Below are positions 9,282-17,822 of a DNA stretch of 64,000 nt, piece by piece (the first letter of the stretch is position 1; every line of letters starts with the position of its first letter). Location: NCBI GenBank assembly GCA_963830775.1, contig CAWHNT010000050.1, positions 124,001 through 188,000 of the forward strand, in the 5' to 3' direction. This DNA comes from CAWHNT01 sp963830775 (lineage in GTDB: Bacteria; Pseudomonadota; Alphaproteobacteria; Geminicoccales; Geminicoccaceae). The notes below the pieces were generated by a model. The model was not told the origin of the DNA. It was given only the letters and a program-made list of their open reading frames with translations, and made no database searches. The position numbers and the translations under genes are program-made.

Positions 9282-9824
9282 TCACGCAGGAGAGGTCGAT
9301 CCGGCCGTCCCCGCATAGGGCCGCAGCTGCTCCGGGATGCGCATGTCGCGCGGCACGTCGAAGTCGCGGGCAGCCCCTCGCATCGCTTCTGGTGCCCGCG
9401 GCAGGCCACTCCGGTCGCTGTAGTCCGGCACGGGTGCTGGTGCCTGCCGCCGCTGGCTGCTCAGCCCCACGGCACAGGCCACGTCGAGCATCGTGGCCCC
9501 GACCACCGCGGCGACGGCAATCGCAGCATTGCCGCGTTCGGGGTTCCGCTCGCTGAGTGCCGGGGCCAGCGTCGCGAGGTCGAGCGCGTCGCCCGCGACC
9601 CGGCCCCATACCCAGGGTGTCGGATCATCCTGCGACAGGATGGCGATCCCGGTCAGGATCTCGCGCACCCCGTAGGCGCCGATCACGCCGGCCTGCCCAT
9701 CCATGCCCAGGGAGCGGGCGAGGGTGCGGGGTGCGAGGACCTCGGCAAGGCCGAGCCCGATGCTGAACCAGCCCAGCCCTTGTGCCATGGCGTGCATCGA
9801 GGAGCCGTTCGTGCGGTAGGCCAT
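9282..9824 (-). CDS. Small membrane protein paired with alcohol dehydrogenase
   Basis: A 180-residue protein with several hydrophobic stretches (GLGWFSIGLGLAEVLAP, GVIGAYGVREILTGIAIL, AIAVAAVVGATMLDVACAVGL) and a soluble Pro/Arg-rich C-terminus. Similar proteins are found next to zinc alcohol dehydrogenases and SRPBCC/cyclase-like genes in rhizobia and relatives; their role is unknown. ATG 9824 has a GAGGAGGGG ribosome site, and the gene begins 12 bp after the alcohol dehydrogenase stop, so they form an operon. Confidence 0.7.
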   Translation of the reverse strand: MAYRTNGSSMHAMAQGLGWFSIGLGLAEVLAPRTLARSLGMDGQAGVIGAYGVREILTGIAILSQDDPTPWVWGRVAGDALDLATLAPALSERNPERGNAAIAVAAVVGATMLDVACAVGLSSQRRQAPAPVPDYSDRSGLPRAPEAMRGAARDFDVPRDMRIPEQLRPYAGTAGSTSPA

Positions 9825-9835
9825 CGATCCCCTCC

Positions 9836-11008
9836 TCAGGGCTTGAGCACGACCTTGATGCAGCCGTCCTGCTTGTCGCGGAACGTGTTGTACATGGCAG
9901 GCCCGTCCTCGAGCTTCACCGTGTGGGTGATGACGAAGGAGGGGTCGATCTGGCCCTCCTCGATCCGGCGCAGCAGATCGTCGGTCCAGCGCCGGACATG
10001 GGTCTGGCCGGTACGGATGGTCAGCCCCTTGTTCATGATCATGCCGAACGGGAACTTGTCGATGAGCCCGCCATAGACGCCGGGCACCGAGAGCACGCCC
10101 GCGGGCCGGCAGACATAGGCCATCTGGCGCAGCACGTCCGGCCGGTCGGTCTCCAGCATCAGGGCCTGCTTGGCGCGGTCGTAGACGTGGGAGAGTGTGG
10201 TGGTCCCGTGCGCCTCCATGCCCACGGCATCGATGCACTTCTCGGGGCCCTTGCCGCCAGTCATGTCGTTCAGGCGCTCGACCACGCTCTCTTTCGAGAG
10301 GTCGATCACGGTGGCCCCGCCGGCCTTGGCCATGGTGAGGCGCTCGGGCACGTCGTCGATCGCGATCACCTGCTTCGCACCCAGGAGGACGGCACTGCGG
10401 ATCGTCATCTGGCCCACAGGCCCGCAGCCCCAGATCGCCACCGTGTCGGTGGGCTCGATGTCGCACTGGACGGCGGCCTGCCAGCCCGTGGGGAAAATGT
10501 CGGACAGGAAGAGCACCTTCTCGTCCGGGATGCTCCGCGGCACCTTGATGTGGGTGGCATCGGCGAACGGCACCCGCAGATACTCGGCCTGTCCGCCAGG
10601 ATAGCCGCCGGTGAGGTGGGTGTAGCCGAACAGGCCAGCAGTCGTGTGACCGAAGAGCTTGTCGGCCATCTCCTTGTTGCGGTTGGAGGTCTCGCAGACC
10701 GAGTAGTTGCCGCGGTGGCACTGGTCGCAGTGGTCGCAGTTGATCGTGAAGGGGACGACAATGCGATCGCCGACCTTCAGCTTGCCCTTGGCCTCCGCTC
10801 CGACCTCGACCACCTCGCCCATGGGCTCATGACCCATGATGTCGCCCAACTCCATGCCGGGCATGAAGCCGTCGTAAAGATGCAGGTCGGAGCCGCAGAT
10901 GGCGGTGCTGGTGATCTTCACGATCGCATCGCGCGGATGCTCGATCCGCGGATCGGGAACCGTGTCGCAACGGATGTCCTTGGTGCCGTGCCAGACTAGC
11001 GCGCGCAT
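9836..11008 (-). CDS. Zinc-dependent alcohol/formaldehyde dehydrogenase family protein
   Basis: A 390-residue medium-chain dehydrogenase. The catalytic zinc site is in TAICGSDLHLYDG with GHEPMGEVVEVG, the structural zinc site has the spaced cysteines CDHCDQCHRGNYSVC, and the nucleotide fold has WGCGPVGQ. The long insertion between the structural zinc and cofactor domains resembles glutathione-independent formaldehyde dehydrogenases, so aldehyde or alcohol oxidation with NAD is likely. ATG 11008 has GGAGG six bases upstream; the frame stays open further upstream but without conservation. It is followed immediately by a small membrane protein gene. Confidence 0.9.
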   Translation of the reverse strand: MRALVWHGTKDIRCDTVPDPRIEHPRDAIVKITSTAICGSDLHLYDGFMPGMELGDIMGHEPMGEVVEVGAEAKGKLKVGDRIVVPFTINCDHCDQCHRGNYSVCETSNRNKEMADKLFGHTTAGLFGYTHLTGGYPGGQAEYLRVPFADATHIKVPRSIPDEKVLFLSDIFPTGWQAAVQCDIEPTDTVAIWGCGPVGQMTIRSAVLLGAKQVIAIDDVPERLTMAKAGGATVIDLSKESVVERLNDMTGGKGPEKCIDAVGMEAHGTTTLSHVYDRAKQALMLETDRPDVLRQMAYVCRPAGVLSVPGVYGGLIDKFPFGMIMNKGLTIRTGQTHVRRWTDDLLRRIEEGQIDPSFVITHTVKLEDGPAMYNTFRDKQDGCIKVVLKP

Positions 11009-11411
11009 GTCCGCCTCCACCGAATGTCCAAGCGGCGGCCCATGCCGATGTACTGGCACACCACCACCCTTCCGCCCTGAACGCGGCTGGGTGGGGCTGG
11101 TTCCGGAGCGCAATGGCAGCAAGCGGATCGCGCCTGATGATCAGGCCCGTGCCGCGCGGATGGGACTCCGTCGGCGCTCCATCAGGGCGGCTCGCGGCCC
11201 TGCCCCGTCGGCACCACACCGCCGAGCCGGGCCAGCTTGGTGGCCTCGACGGGCGTGCGGTGAGAAGTTGGCGCAGACCCGACCTTTCCGACCTCCTGAT
11301 CCCGGCTTGACCGCACGCCTGCGAGAACGCAGGTCACTCGGAGGGCTTGCCAAGCGGCAGCGATTGCCGCCAGCCAGGCTGATGGCCGACGATCCACCAG
11401 GGAGCGAGAAG
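11009..11411. other. Intergenic region between divergent genes
   Basis: About 400 bp separates the divergently transcribed alcohol dehydrogenase and DUF305 genes and should hold both promoters. I see no conserved reading frame, RNA gene or strong hairpin in it. Open frames crossing it have no recognisable features. Confidence 0.5.
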
Positions 11412-11783
11412 ATGGCCCGCGTTCTGACGGCTCTGCTCACGGCCGGGATGCTGACGTTGGGCGCACCCTGCGCGCTGGCCCAGCACGATCATGGCGCACC
11501 CGAAGCCGCGCACGACAGCCACGGCATGACGTCTGCTGGCGGCGAGATGATGCGGGCCATGCAGCAGATGCAGGGCGCCATGGCCGCTCCCATGAGCGGC
11601 GACTTCGACGTCGACTTCGCGCGGATGATGATCCCGCACCACCAGGGTGCGATCGACATGGCGCGGCTGCAGCTGGCACACGGCAAGGACCCGGAGCTGA
11701 GGAAGCTCGCGGAGGAGATCATCGGCGCGCAGGAGAACGAGATCCGCTTCCTCAACGACTGGCTGGCGCGCAAGGGCGGCTAG
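11412..11783 (+). CDS. Secreted DUF305 protein
   Basis: A 123-residue protein with a signal peptide (MARVLTALLTAGMLTLG, cleavage near ALA-QHDHG) followed by a His/Met-rich linker and the DUF305 ferritin-like helical core. The diagnostic motif RMMIPHHQGAIDMA is present, as is the downstream ENEIRFLNDWL. The periplasmic location and abundant His and Met suggest copper or other metal binding, a common but unproven idea for this family. ATG 11412 is preceded by GGGAGCGAGAAG. Confidence 0.85.
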   Translation: MARVLTALLTAGMLTLGAPCALAQHDHGAPEAAHDSHGMTSAGGEMMRAMQQMQGAMAAPMSGDFDVDFARMMIPHHQGAIDMARLQLAHGKDPELRKLAEEIIGAQENEIRFLNDWLARKGG

Positions 11784-11827
11784 GGCGGGGCAGCCCCCGA
11801 TATGAGCAGCACCGGAAGGAGATCGTG

Positions 11828-12769
11828 ATGCCGATCCTGGACGAGAGCGCCAAGGGTGTCTTCGTCATCGCGGTCACGCCCTTCACGGACAGCGGTGCCT
11901 TGGACCTCGCCAGCACCGACCGCGTGGTGGACTTCTATCTGGAGCGAGGGGCCGACGGGCTGACGCTCCTGGGCGTCATGGGCGAGGCGCCTAAGCTCAC
12001 GGCCGAGGAGGCCCGCATCTTCGTGCGCCGTGTGCTGGGCCGGGTGGACGGGCGTATCCCGACCATCGTCGGTGTCACCGCACCCGGCCTGGCGCCGATG
12101 CGCGAGCTTGCGCAGAGCGTGATGGGCGACGGTGCCGCCGGCGTGATGGTGGCACCACCCTCGACCGTGCGGACCGACGATCAGGTCTACAACTACTTCG
12201 AGGGCGTGGCCGAGACGCTGGGCGCCTCGGTGCCGTTCGCCGTGCAGGACCATCCGCTGGCGAGCGGGGTGCAGATCGCCGTGCCGGTGATCCTGCGGAT
12301 CGTGAAGAACCTGCCGACCTGCGTGATGCTCAAGCACGAGGACTGGCCAGGCCCCGGCCTCGCCAAGCTCAGCGCCGTCCGGGCCGCGAGCGAGCGTGGC
12401 GAGACGCGGCGGATCTCCATCCTCAGCGGCAATGGCGGTGGGCTGTTCCTGCCTGAGGAGCTGCTGCGCGGTGCTGACGGTGCCATGACCGGGTTCGCCT
12501 ACCCGGAGATGATGGTCGATGTCTGCGCCGCCCACGCCGCCGGCGACATCGAGCGGGCGTTCGACCTGTTCGACGCCTACCTGCCGCTCGCCCGCTACGA
12601 GCAGCAGTCGGCGCTGGGCTTGGCCGTGCGCAAGCACATCCTGGCCCAACGCGGTGCGATCGCCTCGGCCGCCCTGCGTCGGCCGGGGGCCAGGCTCTCC
12701 GAGGCCGACATGGCCGACATCGAGCGGCTGATCGCACGCCAGACCCGCCGGCTGCGCGAGATCGGCTGA
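11828..12769 (+). CDS. DapA-family (class I) lyase/aldolase
   Basis: A 313-residue member of the dihydrodipicolinate synthase / N-acetylneuraminate lyase family. The N-terminal GVFVIAVTPFTDSGALD, the LGVMGEAPKLTAEE loop (usually GTTGE in true DapA) and the Schiff-base lysine in VMLKHEDWPG (Lys169) are visible. Deviation in the substrate loop argues against lysine biosynthesis and for an uncharacterised aldolase or dehydratase. ATG 11828 follows AAGGAGAT. It lies 51 bp upstream of pyrB on the same strand but is not a usual pyr-operon member. Confidence 0.82.
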   Translation: MPILDESAKGVFVIAVTPFTDSGALDLASTDRVVDFYLERGADGLTLLGVMGEAPKLTAEEARIFVRRVLGRVDGRIPTIVGVTAPGLAPMRELAQSVMGDGAAGVMVAPPSTVRTDDQVYNYFEGVAETLGASVPFAVQDHPLASGVQIAVPVILRIVKNLPTCVMLKHEDWPGPGLAKLSAVRAASERGETRRISILSGNGGGLFLPEELLRGADGAMTGFAYPEMMVDVCAAHAAGDIERAFDLFDAYLPLARYEQQSALGLAVRKHILAQRGAIASAALRRPGARLSEADMADIERLIARQTRRLREIG

Positions 12770-12820
12770 GGCCGTCGCGCGCTTGCCCCGCCGGGGCGCT
12801 GAAAGCATACTCCGCCCGTC

Positions 12821-13783
12821 ATGGTCGACGGTACGCAGGTACTCGGATTCCGGCAGCGCCATCTGCTCGGCATCGAGGGGCTCCAGCCCTTCGAGATCAC
12901 CGATCTCTTGGACAGGGCGGACGGCTATGTCGAGGTCAGCCGAAGGAGCGACAAGAAGCTCCAGCTCCTCAAGGGCCTGACCCACATCAACCTGTTCTTC
13001 GAGGCCAGCACCCGCACCCAGACCAGCTTCGAGCTCGCCGGCAAGCGGCTGGGTGCCGATGTCGTCAACATGGCGGTCGCCCGGTCCTCGATCAGCAAGG
13101 GCGAGACGCTGATCGACACCGCCATGACGCTGAACGCCATGCACCCCGACGTGCTGGTGGTCCGCCACTACGACAGCGGGGCCGTGGCGCTGCTGGCCCG
13201 GCACGTGCGCTGTGCGGTCATCAATGCCGGCGACGGCAGCCACGAGCATCCCACCCAGGCGCTGCTCGACGCGCTCACCATCCGCCGCAAGCTGGGCCGG
13301 ATCGAGGGGCTCACGGTCGCCATCTGCGGCGACATCCTGCACTCGCGCGTCGCCCGCTCCAACATCCTCCTCCTCACCGCCCTGGGTGCCACGGTCCGTG
13401 TCGTGGCCCCGCCCACGCTCCTGCCGGCCGGCATCGAGAGCATGGGCGTGCGGGCCTTCACCGACATGCAGCGCGGCCTCGAGGACGCCGATGTCGTGAT
13501 GATGCTGCGCCTGCAGACCGAGCGGATGCAGGGCAGCTTCGTCCCCTCCGTGCGCGAGTATTTCCACTTCCACGGCCTCACCTACGACAAGCTGCGCGCG
13601 GCCAAGCCCAAGGCGATGATCATGCATCCCGGGCCCATGAACCGGGGCGTGGAGATCGACGGCATCGTCGCCGACGACACCGAGCGCAGCGCCATCCTGG
13701 ATCAGGTCGAGATGGGCGTGGTCGTGCGCATGGCCTGCCTCGACCTGCTCACCCGCCACCTGCGCGAGCCGGCGGAGCCATGA
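12821..13783 (+). CDS. pyrB: Aspartate carbamoyltransferase catalytic subunit
   Basis: The 320-residue enzyme joins carbamoyl phosphate and aspartate, the committed step of pyrimidine synthesis. Carbamoyl-phosphate loop FFEASTRTQTSFE, the SSISKGETL loop, HPTQALLDALTI and the C-terminal HPGPMNRGVEI are all intact. There is no regulatory pyrI gene; instead it overlaps by 4 bp a pseudo-dihydroorotase gene, the arrangement in which ATCase forms a dodecamer with an inactive PyrC. Length is normal. Confidence 0.97.
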   Translation: MVDGTQVLGFRQRHLLGIEGLQPFEITDLLDRADGYVEVSRRSDKKLQLLKGLTHINLFFEASTRTQTSFELAGKRLGADVVNMAVARSSISKGETLIDTAMTLNAMHPDVLVVRHYDSGAVALLARHVRCAVINAGDGSHEHPTQALLDALTIRRKLGRIEGLTVAICGDILHSRVARSNILLLTALGATVRVVAPPTLLPAGIESMGVRAFTDMQRGLEDADVVMMLRLQTERMQGSFVPSVREYFHFHGLTYDKLRAAKPKAMIMHPGPMNRGVEIDGIVADDTERSAILDQVEMGVVVRMACLDLLTRHLREPAEP

Positions 13784-15069
13784 CCCGCCCGGTCCTGATC
13801 CTGGGCGCCCGCCTGCTCGACCCCGCGACCGGGCTCGACACCCGCGGCGGGCTTCTCGCCGTGGACGGCCGCATCGCCGAGGTCGGGCCGGGCGTCACCG
13901 CGTCGATGGCGCCCGGTGGGGCGGAGGTCATCAATGGCGCGGGCTTGTGCCTCGCTCCGGGCCTAGTCGACATGCGGGTCCAGCTCGGCGAGCCCGGGGC
14001 CGAGCACAAGGAGCGGATCGAGACCGGTGCGATGGCCGCGGCCGCCGGCGGTGTGACCAGCCTCGCCGTCCTGCCCTGCACCGAACCGCCGATCGACGAC
14101 CCGGCGATGGTCGAGTTCGTGGCCCGACGCGCCAGGCAGGTGAAGCTGGTCAAGGTCTATCCCTATGCCGCCGTGACCAAGCGCCTTGCCGGCCAGGAGC
14201 TGGCCGAGATCGGCCTCCTCAAGGCCGCGGGTGCCGTGGCCTTCACCGATGGCGAGCGCGCCATCGCCAACGCCAGGGTGATGCGCCGTGCCCTGAGCTA
14301 CGCCACCGCCTTCGATGCCCTGATCGTCCAGCACCCGGAAGAGCCCGCGCTGGCCGAGAACGGTGCGATGACCGAGGGTGCGGTTGCCTCCCGCCTGGGT
14401 CTCACCGGCATTCCTGCGGTGGCCGAGGTGATGATGGTCGAGCGCGACCTCCATCTCCTTGAGCTGACCGGCGGCCGGCTTCACCTGGCCCACCTCTCCA
14501 CGGCCGCCGCGGTCGCCTCTGTCCGTGCCGCCAAGGCCCGGGGCCTGCGCGTCACCTGCGACACCGCTCCCCACTACCTCGCCCTCAACGAGCTGGAGGT
14601 CGAAGGCTACCGCACCTTCGCCAAGGTCTCCCCGCCGCTGCGCAGCGAGGAGGATCGCCGCGCCATCGTGGAAGGCCTGCGCGACGGCACCATCGACGCC
14701 ATCGCCAGCGACCACTGCCCCCAGGACCAGGACAGCAAGCGCCTGCCCTTCGCCCAGGCCGCCTGCGGCGTGATCGGCCTCGAGACCATGCTGCCGGTGG
14801 CGCTCACTCTCCACCACGAGGGCCGGATCGGCCTCCTCGACCTCCTCCGCACCATGACCTCGGCCCCGGCCGACATCCTGGGCCTGGAGGCCGGGCACTT
14901 ACGCAAGGGTGCCCCCGCCGACCTCGTCCTCTTCGACCTCGAGCGCCCCTGGAAGATCACGGAAGAAGGCCTGCGCAGCCTCGCCAAGAACACCGCCTTC
15001 GAGGGCCGCCTCGTCCAGGGCCGGGTGCTGCGGACGCTGGTGGACGGACGGACGATCTTCGCGTTGTAG
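13780..15069 (+). CDS. Dihydroorotase-like protein, probably inactive PyrC' partner of PyrB
   Basis: A 429-residue amidohydrolase-fold protein. The position where active dihydroorotases have the metal-binding His-x-His (DxHxHLREPG) reads D-Met65-Arg66-Val67 followed by QLGEPG, so both histidines are lost. Later positions (VQHPEEP, HLAHLST, ASDHCPQ) are partly kept. In Pseudomonas, a similar PyrC' lacks these residues and serves as a structural partner needed for PyrB activity, with another active dihydroorotase elsewhere. I infer the same here. It overlaps pyrB by 4 bp. Confidence 0.88.
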   Translation: MTRPVLILGARLLDPATGLDTRGGLLAVDGRIAEVGPGVTASMAPGGAEVINGAGLCLAPGLVDMRVQLGEPGAEHKERIETGAMAAAAGGVTSLAVLPCTEPPIDDPAMVEFVARRARQVKLVKVYPYAAVTKRLAGQELAEIGLLKAAGAVAFTDGERAIANARVMRRALSYATAFDALIVQHPEEPALAENGAMTEGAVASRLGLTGIPAVAEVMMVERDLHLLELTGGRLHLAHLSTAAAVASVRAAKARGLRVTCDTAPHYLALNELEVEGYRTFAKVSPPLRSEEDRRAIVEGLRDGTIDAIASDHCPQDQDSKRLPFAQAACGVIGLETMLPVALTLHHEGRIGLLDLLRTMTSAPADILGLEAGHLRKGAPADLVLFDLERPWKITEEGLRSLAKNTAFEGRLVQGRVLRTLVDGRTIFAL

Positions 15070-15130
15070 GTTCGGCTGCTCTTGCAATGACTACACGAGG
15101 AGCTTCGGCATTGACCCGACCGCGCCTGTC

Positions 15131-15215
15131 ACCCCGGCCCCCGAGCCGGGGTCCAGGGTGGCCGCGCCACACTGTCCGGGTCTGGCCAGCCGGGACCCCC
15201 GATCAAGTCGGGGGT
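15131..15215. repeat. Two GC-rich hairpins between convergent genes
   Basis: Two separate inverted repeats lie between the convergent PyrC' and oxidoreductase genes. The first (15132-15151) pairs CCCCGGC with GCCGGGG over a 6-base loop. The second (15195-15215) pairs ACCCCCGA with TCGGGGGT over TCAAG. Both resemble the short palindromic intergenic units (CCCCGG...CCGGGGTCC) often dispersed in alphaproteobacterial genomes. They probably also act as bidirectional terminators. Confidence 0.55.
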
Positions 15216-15263
15216 GCCAATTGAAGCGTTTCGGGCGCCGAGACCCGTCATGGGCGCCCGATC

Positions 15264-16283
15264 TCACACCAGACTGATCGCGATCTTCCCGAAATGGCCG
15301 CCGCGCTCCATCAGCGCGAAGGCGTCGGCCGTAGCTTGAAGCGGGAAGGTGCTGTCGATCACGGGCCGGAGGCCGTGCGCGGCGATCGCCCGGTTCATGG
15401 CCTCGAAACGGGCGCGGGAGCCCACGGCGATACCCTGGACGCGGATCATCGGGCCCAGCAGGCGGCGCACGTCGACCTTGGCCTCGAAGCCGCCGACGAA
15501 GCCCACGATGCCGACGAAGCCGCCGAACGCGGTCGCGGTCAGCGCCTGCGGCAGGGTGGCGGCACCGCCGGTCTCGACCACGATGTCGACCCCGCGGCCG
15601 CCGGTGGCCTCGCGCACGGCGGGGCCCCACTCGGGCGTCGTCCGGTAGTTGACCGTTGCGTCGGCGCCGAGCTCGCGCACCCGGGCCAACTTCTCGTCGC
15701 TGGAGGAGATCGCCGCGACCCGCGCTCCCGCGAGCTTCGCGAACTGGAGCGCGAAGATCGCGACGCCGCCCGTGCCCTCGACCAGCACCCAGTCGCCGGG
15801 CTTGATATGCCCTTCCTGCAGGGTCGACCAGGCGGTGAGCCCGGCTATGGGCAGGGTCGCGGCCTCGCTGTCGGAGAGAGGCTCGGGCACCGTCACCGCG
15901 TCCTCGGCCGGCACCACCACATAGTCCTGGAGCACGCCCGTCAGCGGCGCACCCAGTGTGCGCTGCGTGCGCTGCTCGGGTGTCGGCAGGCCGTCGAGCC
16001 AGCCCTGCGTGTAGACCGGGATCGCGCGGTCACCCACTCGGAAGCGGGTCACCCCCTCGCCGACCTCGACCACCTCACCGCAGGCGTCCGACGCGGGCAC
16101 GTAGGGCAGGGGTAGATCGGATCGGTAGATGCCCTTGAGGATCACGAGGTCGCGATAGTTCAGGCTGGCGGCCTTCACACGGATCAGGATCTCGCCACGG
16201 CCTGGCCGCGGGGCAGGCTTCTCGACGAGACGAAGGCCATCGAGGCCGAACACCGTTGCTTCGACCGCGCGCATGCCCGGCAT
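15264..16283 (-). CDS. Zinc-less medium-chain alcohol dehydrogenase / quinone oxidoreductase-like
   Basis: A 339-residue MDR-superfamily oxidoreductase. SLNYRDLVILKGIY and PASDACGEVVEVGEGV form the N-terminal GroES-like domain; GTGGVAIFALQFAKLAGA is the NADP-binding turn. The cysteines of zinc-containing members are absent. Related enzymes reduce quinones or activated double bonds with NADPH. ATG 16283 has GGGGAG about 9 bp upstream; a second ATG at 16274 is possible. The gene is convergent with the pyr genes. Confidence 0.85.
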   Translation of the reverse strand: MPGMRAVEATVFGLDGLRLVEKPAPRPGRGEILIRVKAASLNYRDLVILKGIYRSDLPLPYVPASDACGEVVEVGEGVTRFRVGDRAIPVYTQGWLDGLPTPEQRTQRTLGAPLTGVLQDYVVVPAEDAVTVPEPLSDSEAATLPIAGLTAWSTLQEGHIKPGDWVLVEGTGGVAIFALQFAKLAGARVAAISSSDEKLARVRELGADATVNYRTTPEWGPAVREATGGRGVDIVVETGGAATLPQALTATAFGGFVGIVGFVGGFEAKVDVRRLLGPMIRVQGIAVGSRARFEAMNRAIAAHGLRPVIDSTFPLQATADAFALMERGGHFGKIAISLV

Positions 16284-16311
16284 GGCGGAACTCCCCTGGC
16301 CCGAGATGGGT

Positions 16312-16539
16312 TCAGGAAGCGGCCCTATCCGGATCGTGGAGGCGAAGCAAGTCGCAGCCGGGGCAGAACAGGCTCTCGGTGGCCCGTCCCTCCCGCCTGA
16401 CACGATAGAGCAGCCCGCCCTGCGCCCGGGCGACGATCCGGCCGCTATAGCCTTCGCGTAGCAGCCACACCCGGGCACCCACCGGCAGATCCTCGGCTTC
16501 CATCGAGCCGTCACCGGCCCATGCAGCACCGTTCAACAT
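16312..16539 (-). CDS. Small hypothetical protein
   Basis: A 75-residue reading frame starting at ATG 16539 behind GGAGG, ending 28 bp before the oxidoreductase start on the same strand. It has a compact beta-rich composition (LPVGARVWLLREGYSGRIV ARAQGGLLYRV) and two Cys near the C-terminus (FCPGCDLL). No family was recognised. The ribosome site and tight spacing support it as a real gene, but not strongly. Confidence 0.5.
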   Translation of the reverse strand: MLNGAAWAGDGSMEAEDLPVGARVWLLREGYSGRIVARAQGGLLYRVRREGRATESLFCPGCDLLRLHDPDRAAS

Positions 16540-16700
16540 CGAAGGCACCTCCAGCCGCGGCGTTGCGCTCAACGACCGCGATCTCCATCAACTTTCAGGA
16601 TCGGCTCCCGGGTCCATAACCGCCGGTGGCAGGGCCTGCCGCCGTTCGGTAAGAGGGCGGCCGGGGCCGGACTGCAACACCGATCCCGGGGAGAAGGCAT

Positions 16701-17822
16701 CTGCCAGAGGACCGCAACCGCCAGTTCTTCGAGCGCGCGATCGGGCTTGCGCTGATCGCCAGCCTGCTCGCTGCCTGCCTGACGGTAACGGCTCCCTTCA
16801 TCGTGCCGATCCTCTGGGGGATCATCATTGCGGTCTCCACCTGGCCGCTCTACCGGCGCCTGAAGGACATGCTGTACGGCCATCGCAAGACGGCCGCGGT
16901 GATCATGGTCACACTTCTTCTGATTACCCTGGTGACACCGATCGTCGTTCTCGCGGCCTCGATCGCCGACAACGCGCAGAAGATCGGTGAGCTGGTCGGC
17001 AGCCTGGCCGGCGTGCGCCATCTTCCGCCGCCGGCCTGGCTGACGGCCCTGCCGGCCGTCGGCCCTGCCATCGAGACCATATGGCGTGAGGCCAGCCAGA
17101 ACCTGGGCGTGGTCTTCGAGCAGCTTCAGCCGTACCTGGCGCAGGCCACGGGATGGTTGCTGGCACGGGGTGCCGGCCTGGGCCTGGCCGTGCTCGAGTT
17201 CCTGGTCGCCACCGTGATCACCGGCATCCTCTACGTCACGGCCGAGCCTGCCGTGGCGACCGTCCGCCGCTTCGTCGCCAAGATCGGCAGCGAGCGCGAG
17301 GTGGCCCTGCTCGAGGTCGCCGGCCGCACCATCCGCGGTGTCGCCGTCGGTGTCATCGGCACGGCCCTGGTGCAGGGTGTCATCGCCAGCGTGGGCCTGT
17401 TCATCGTCGGCGCACCGGGGCCGGTGCTGCTGGGCTTCGTCACCTTCATGGCCGCAGTGATGCAACTGCCCACGGCCGTGGTGCTCCTGCCGGTGGCGGG
17501 CTGGCTCTTCTGGCAGGGCCTCACTTGGCAGGCCATCGTGCTCACGGTCTGGAGCCTGGGCCTCGTCAACACCGTCGACAACTTCGTCCGCCCCTACTTG
17601 ATCAGCCAGGGTGCCAACCTGCCCTTCCTGCTCATCGTCGTGGGCGTGGTGGGCGGCCTGCTCACCTGGGGCTTCATCGGCATCTTCCTCGGTGCCACGC
17701 TCCTGGCCGTGACCTACACCCTCTTCCTCAACTGGCTCGACGACGACCGCTACGACCGGCCCTGGCCCGCCCTCATCATGCCGGGCACTCAGGACATGCC
17801 GGGAGCGGGGGAGAAGCGCTGA
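16701..17822 (+). CDS. AI-2E family transporter (PerM-like)
   Basis: A membrane protein of about 373 residues with a hydrophobic N-terminal pair, a central soluble region and a C-terminal cluster of membrane segments including the conserved PFLLIVVGVVGGLLTWGFIGIFLGA. It belongs to the AI-2E/PerM permease family (signal export, Na/H antiport and unknown functions). Conserved residues of the first helix (FERAIGLALIASLLAACL) lie upstream of GTG 16803, so the gene must start earlier. No ATG is in frame; CTG 16701, 4-10 bp after GGGAGAAGG, is my best start. The stop overlaps the plsY start. Confidence 0.83.
   Translation: MPEDRNRQFFERAIGLALIASLLAACLTVTAPFIVPILWGIIIAVSTWPLYRRLKDMLYGHRKTAAVIMVTLLLITLVTPIVVLAASIADNAQKIGELVGSLAGVRHLPPPAWLTALPAVGPAIETIWREASQNLGVVFEQLQPYLAQATGWLLARGAGLGLAVLEFLVATVITGILYVTAEPAVATVRRFVAKIGSEREVALLEVAGRTIRGVAVGVIGTALVQGVIASVGLFIVGAPGPVLLGFVTFMAAVMQLPTAVVLLPVAGWLFWQGLTWQAIVLTVWSLGLVNTVDNFVRPYLISQGANLPFLLIVVGVVGGLLTWGFIGIFLGATLLAVTYTLFLNWLDDDRYDRPWPALIMPGTQDMPGAGEKR

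Noticed and set aside
11780..13759. A 659-codon open frame on the minus strand opposite dapA-like and pyrB
   Set aside because: High-GC coding gives long open frames on the opposite strand; the plus-strand genes have full family motifs and the minus frame has none.
16803..17822. GTG 16803 as the start of the AI-2E gene
   Set aside because: Conserved first-helix residues lie upstream in the same frame.
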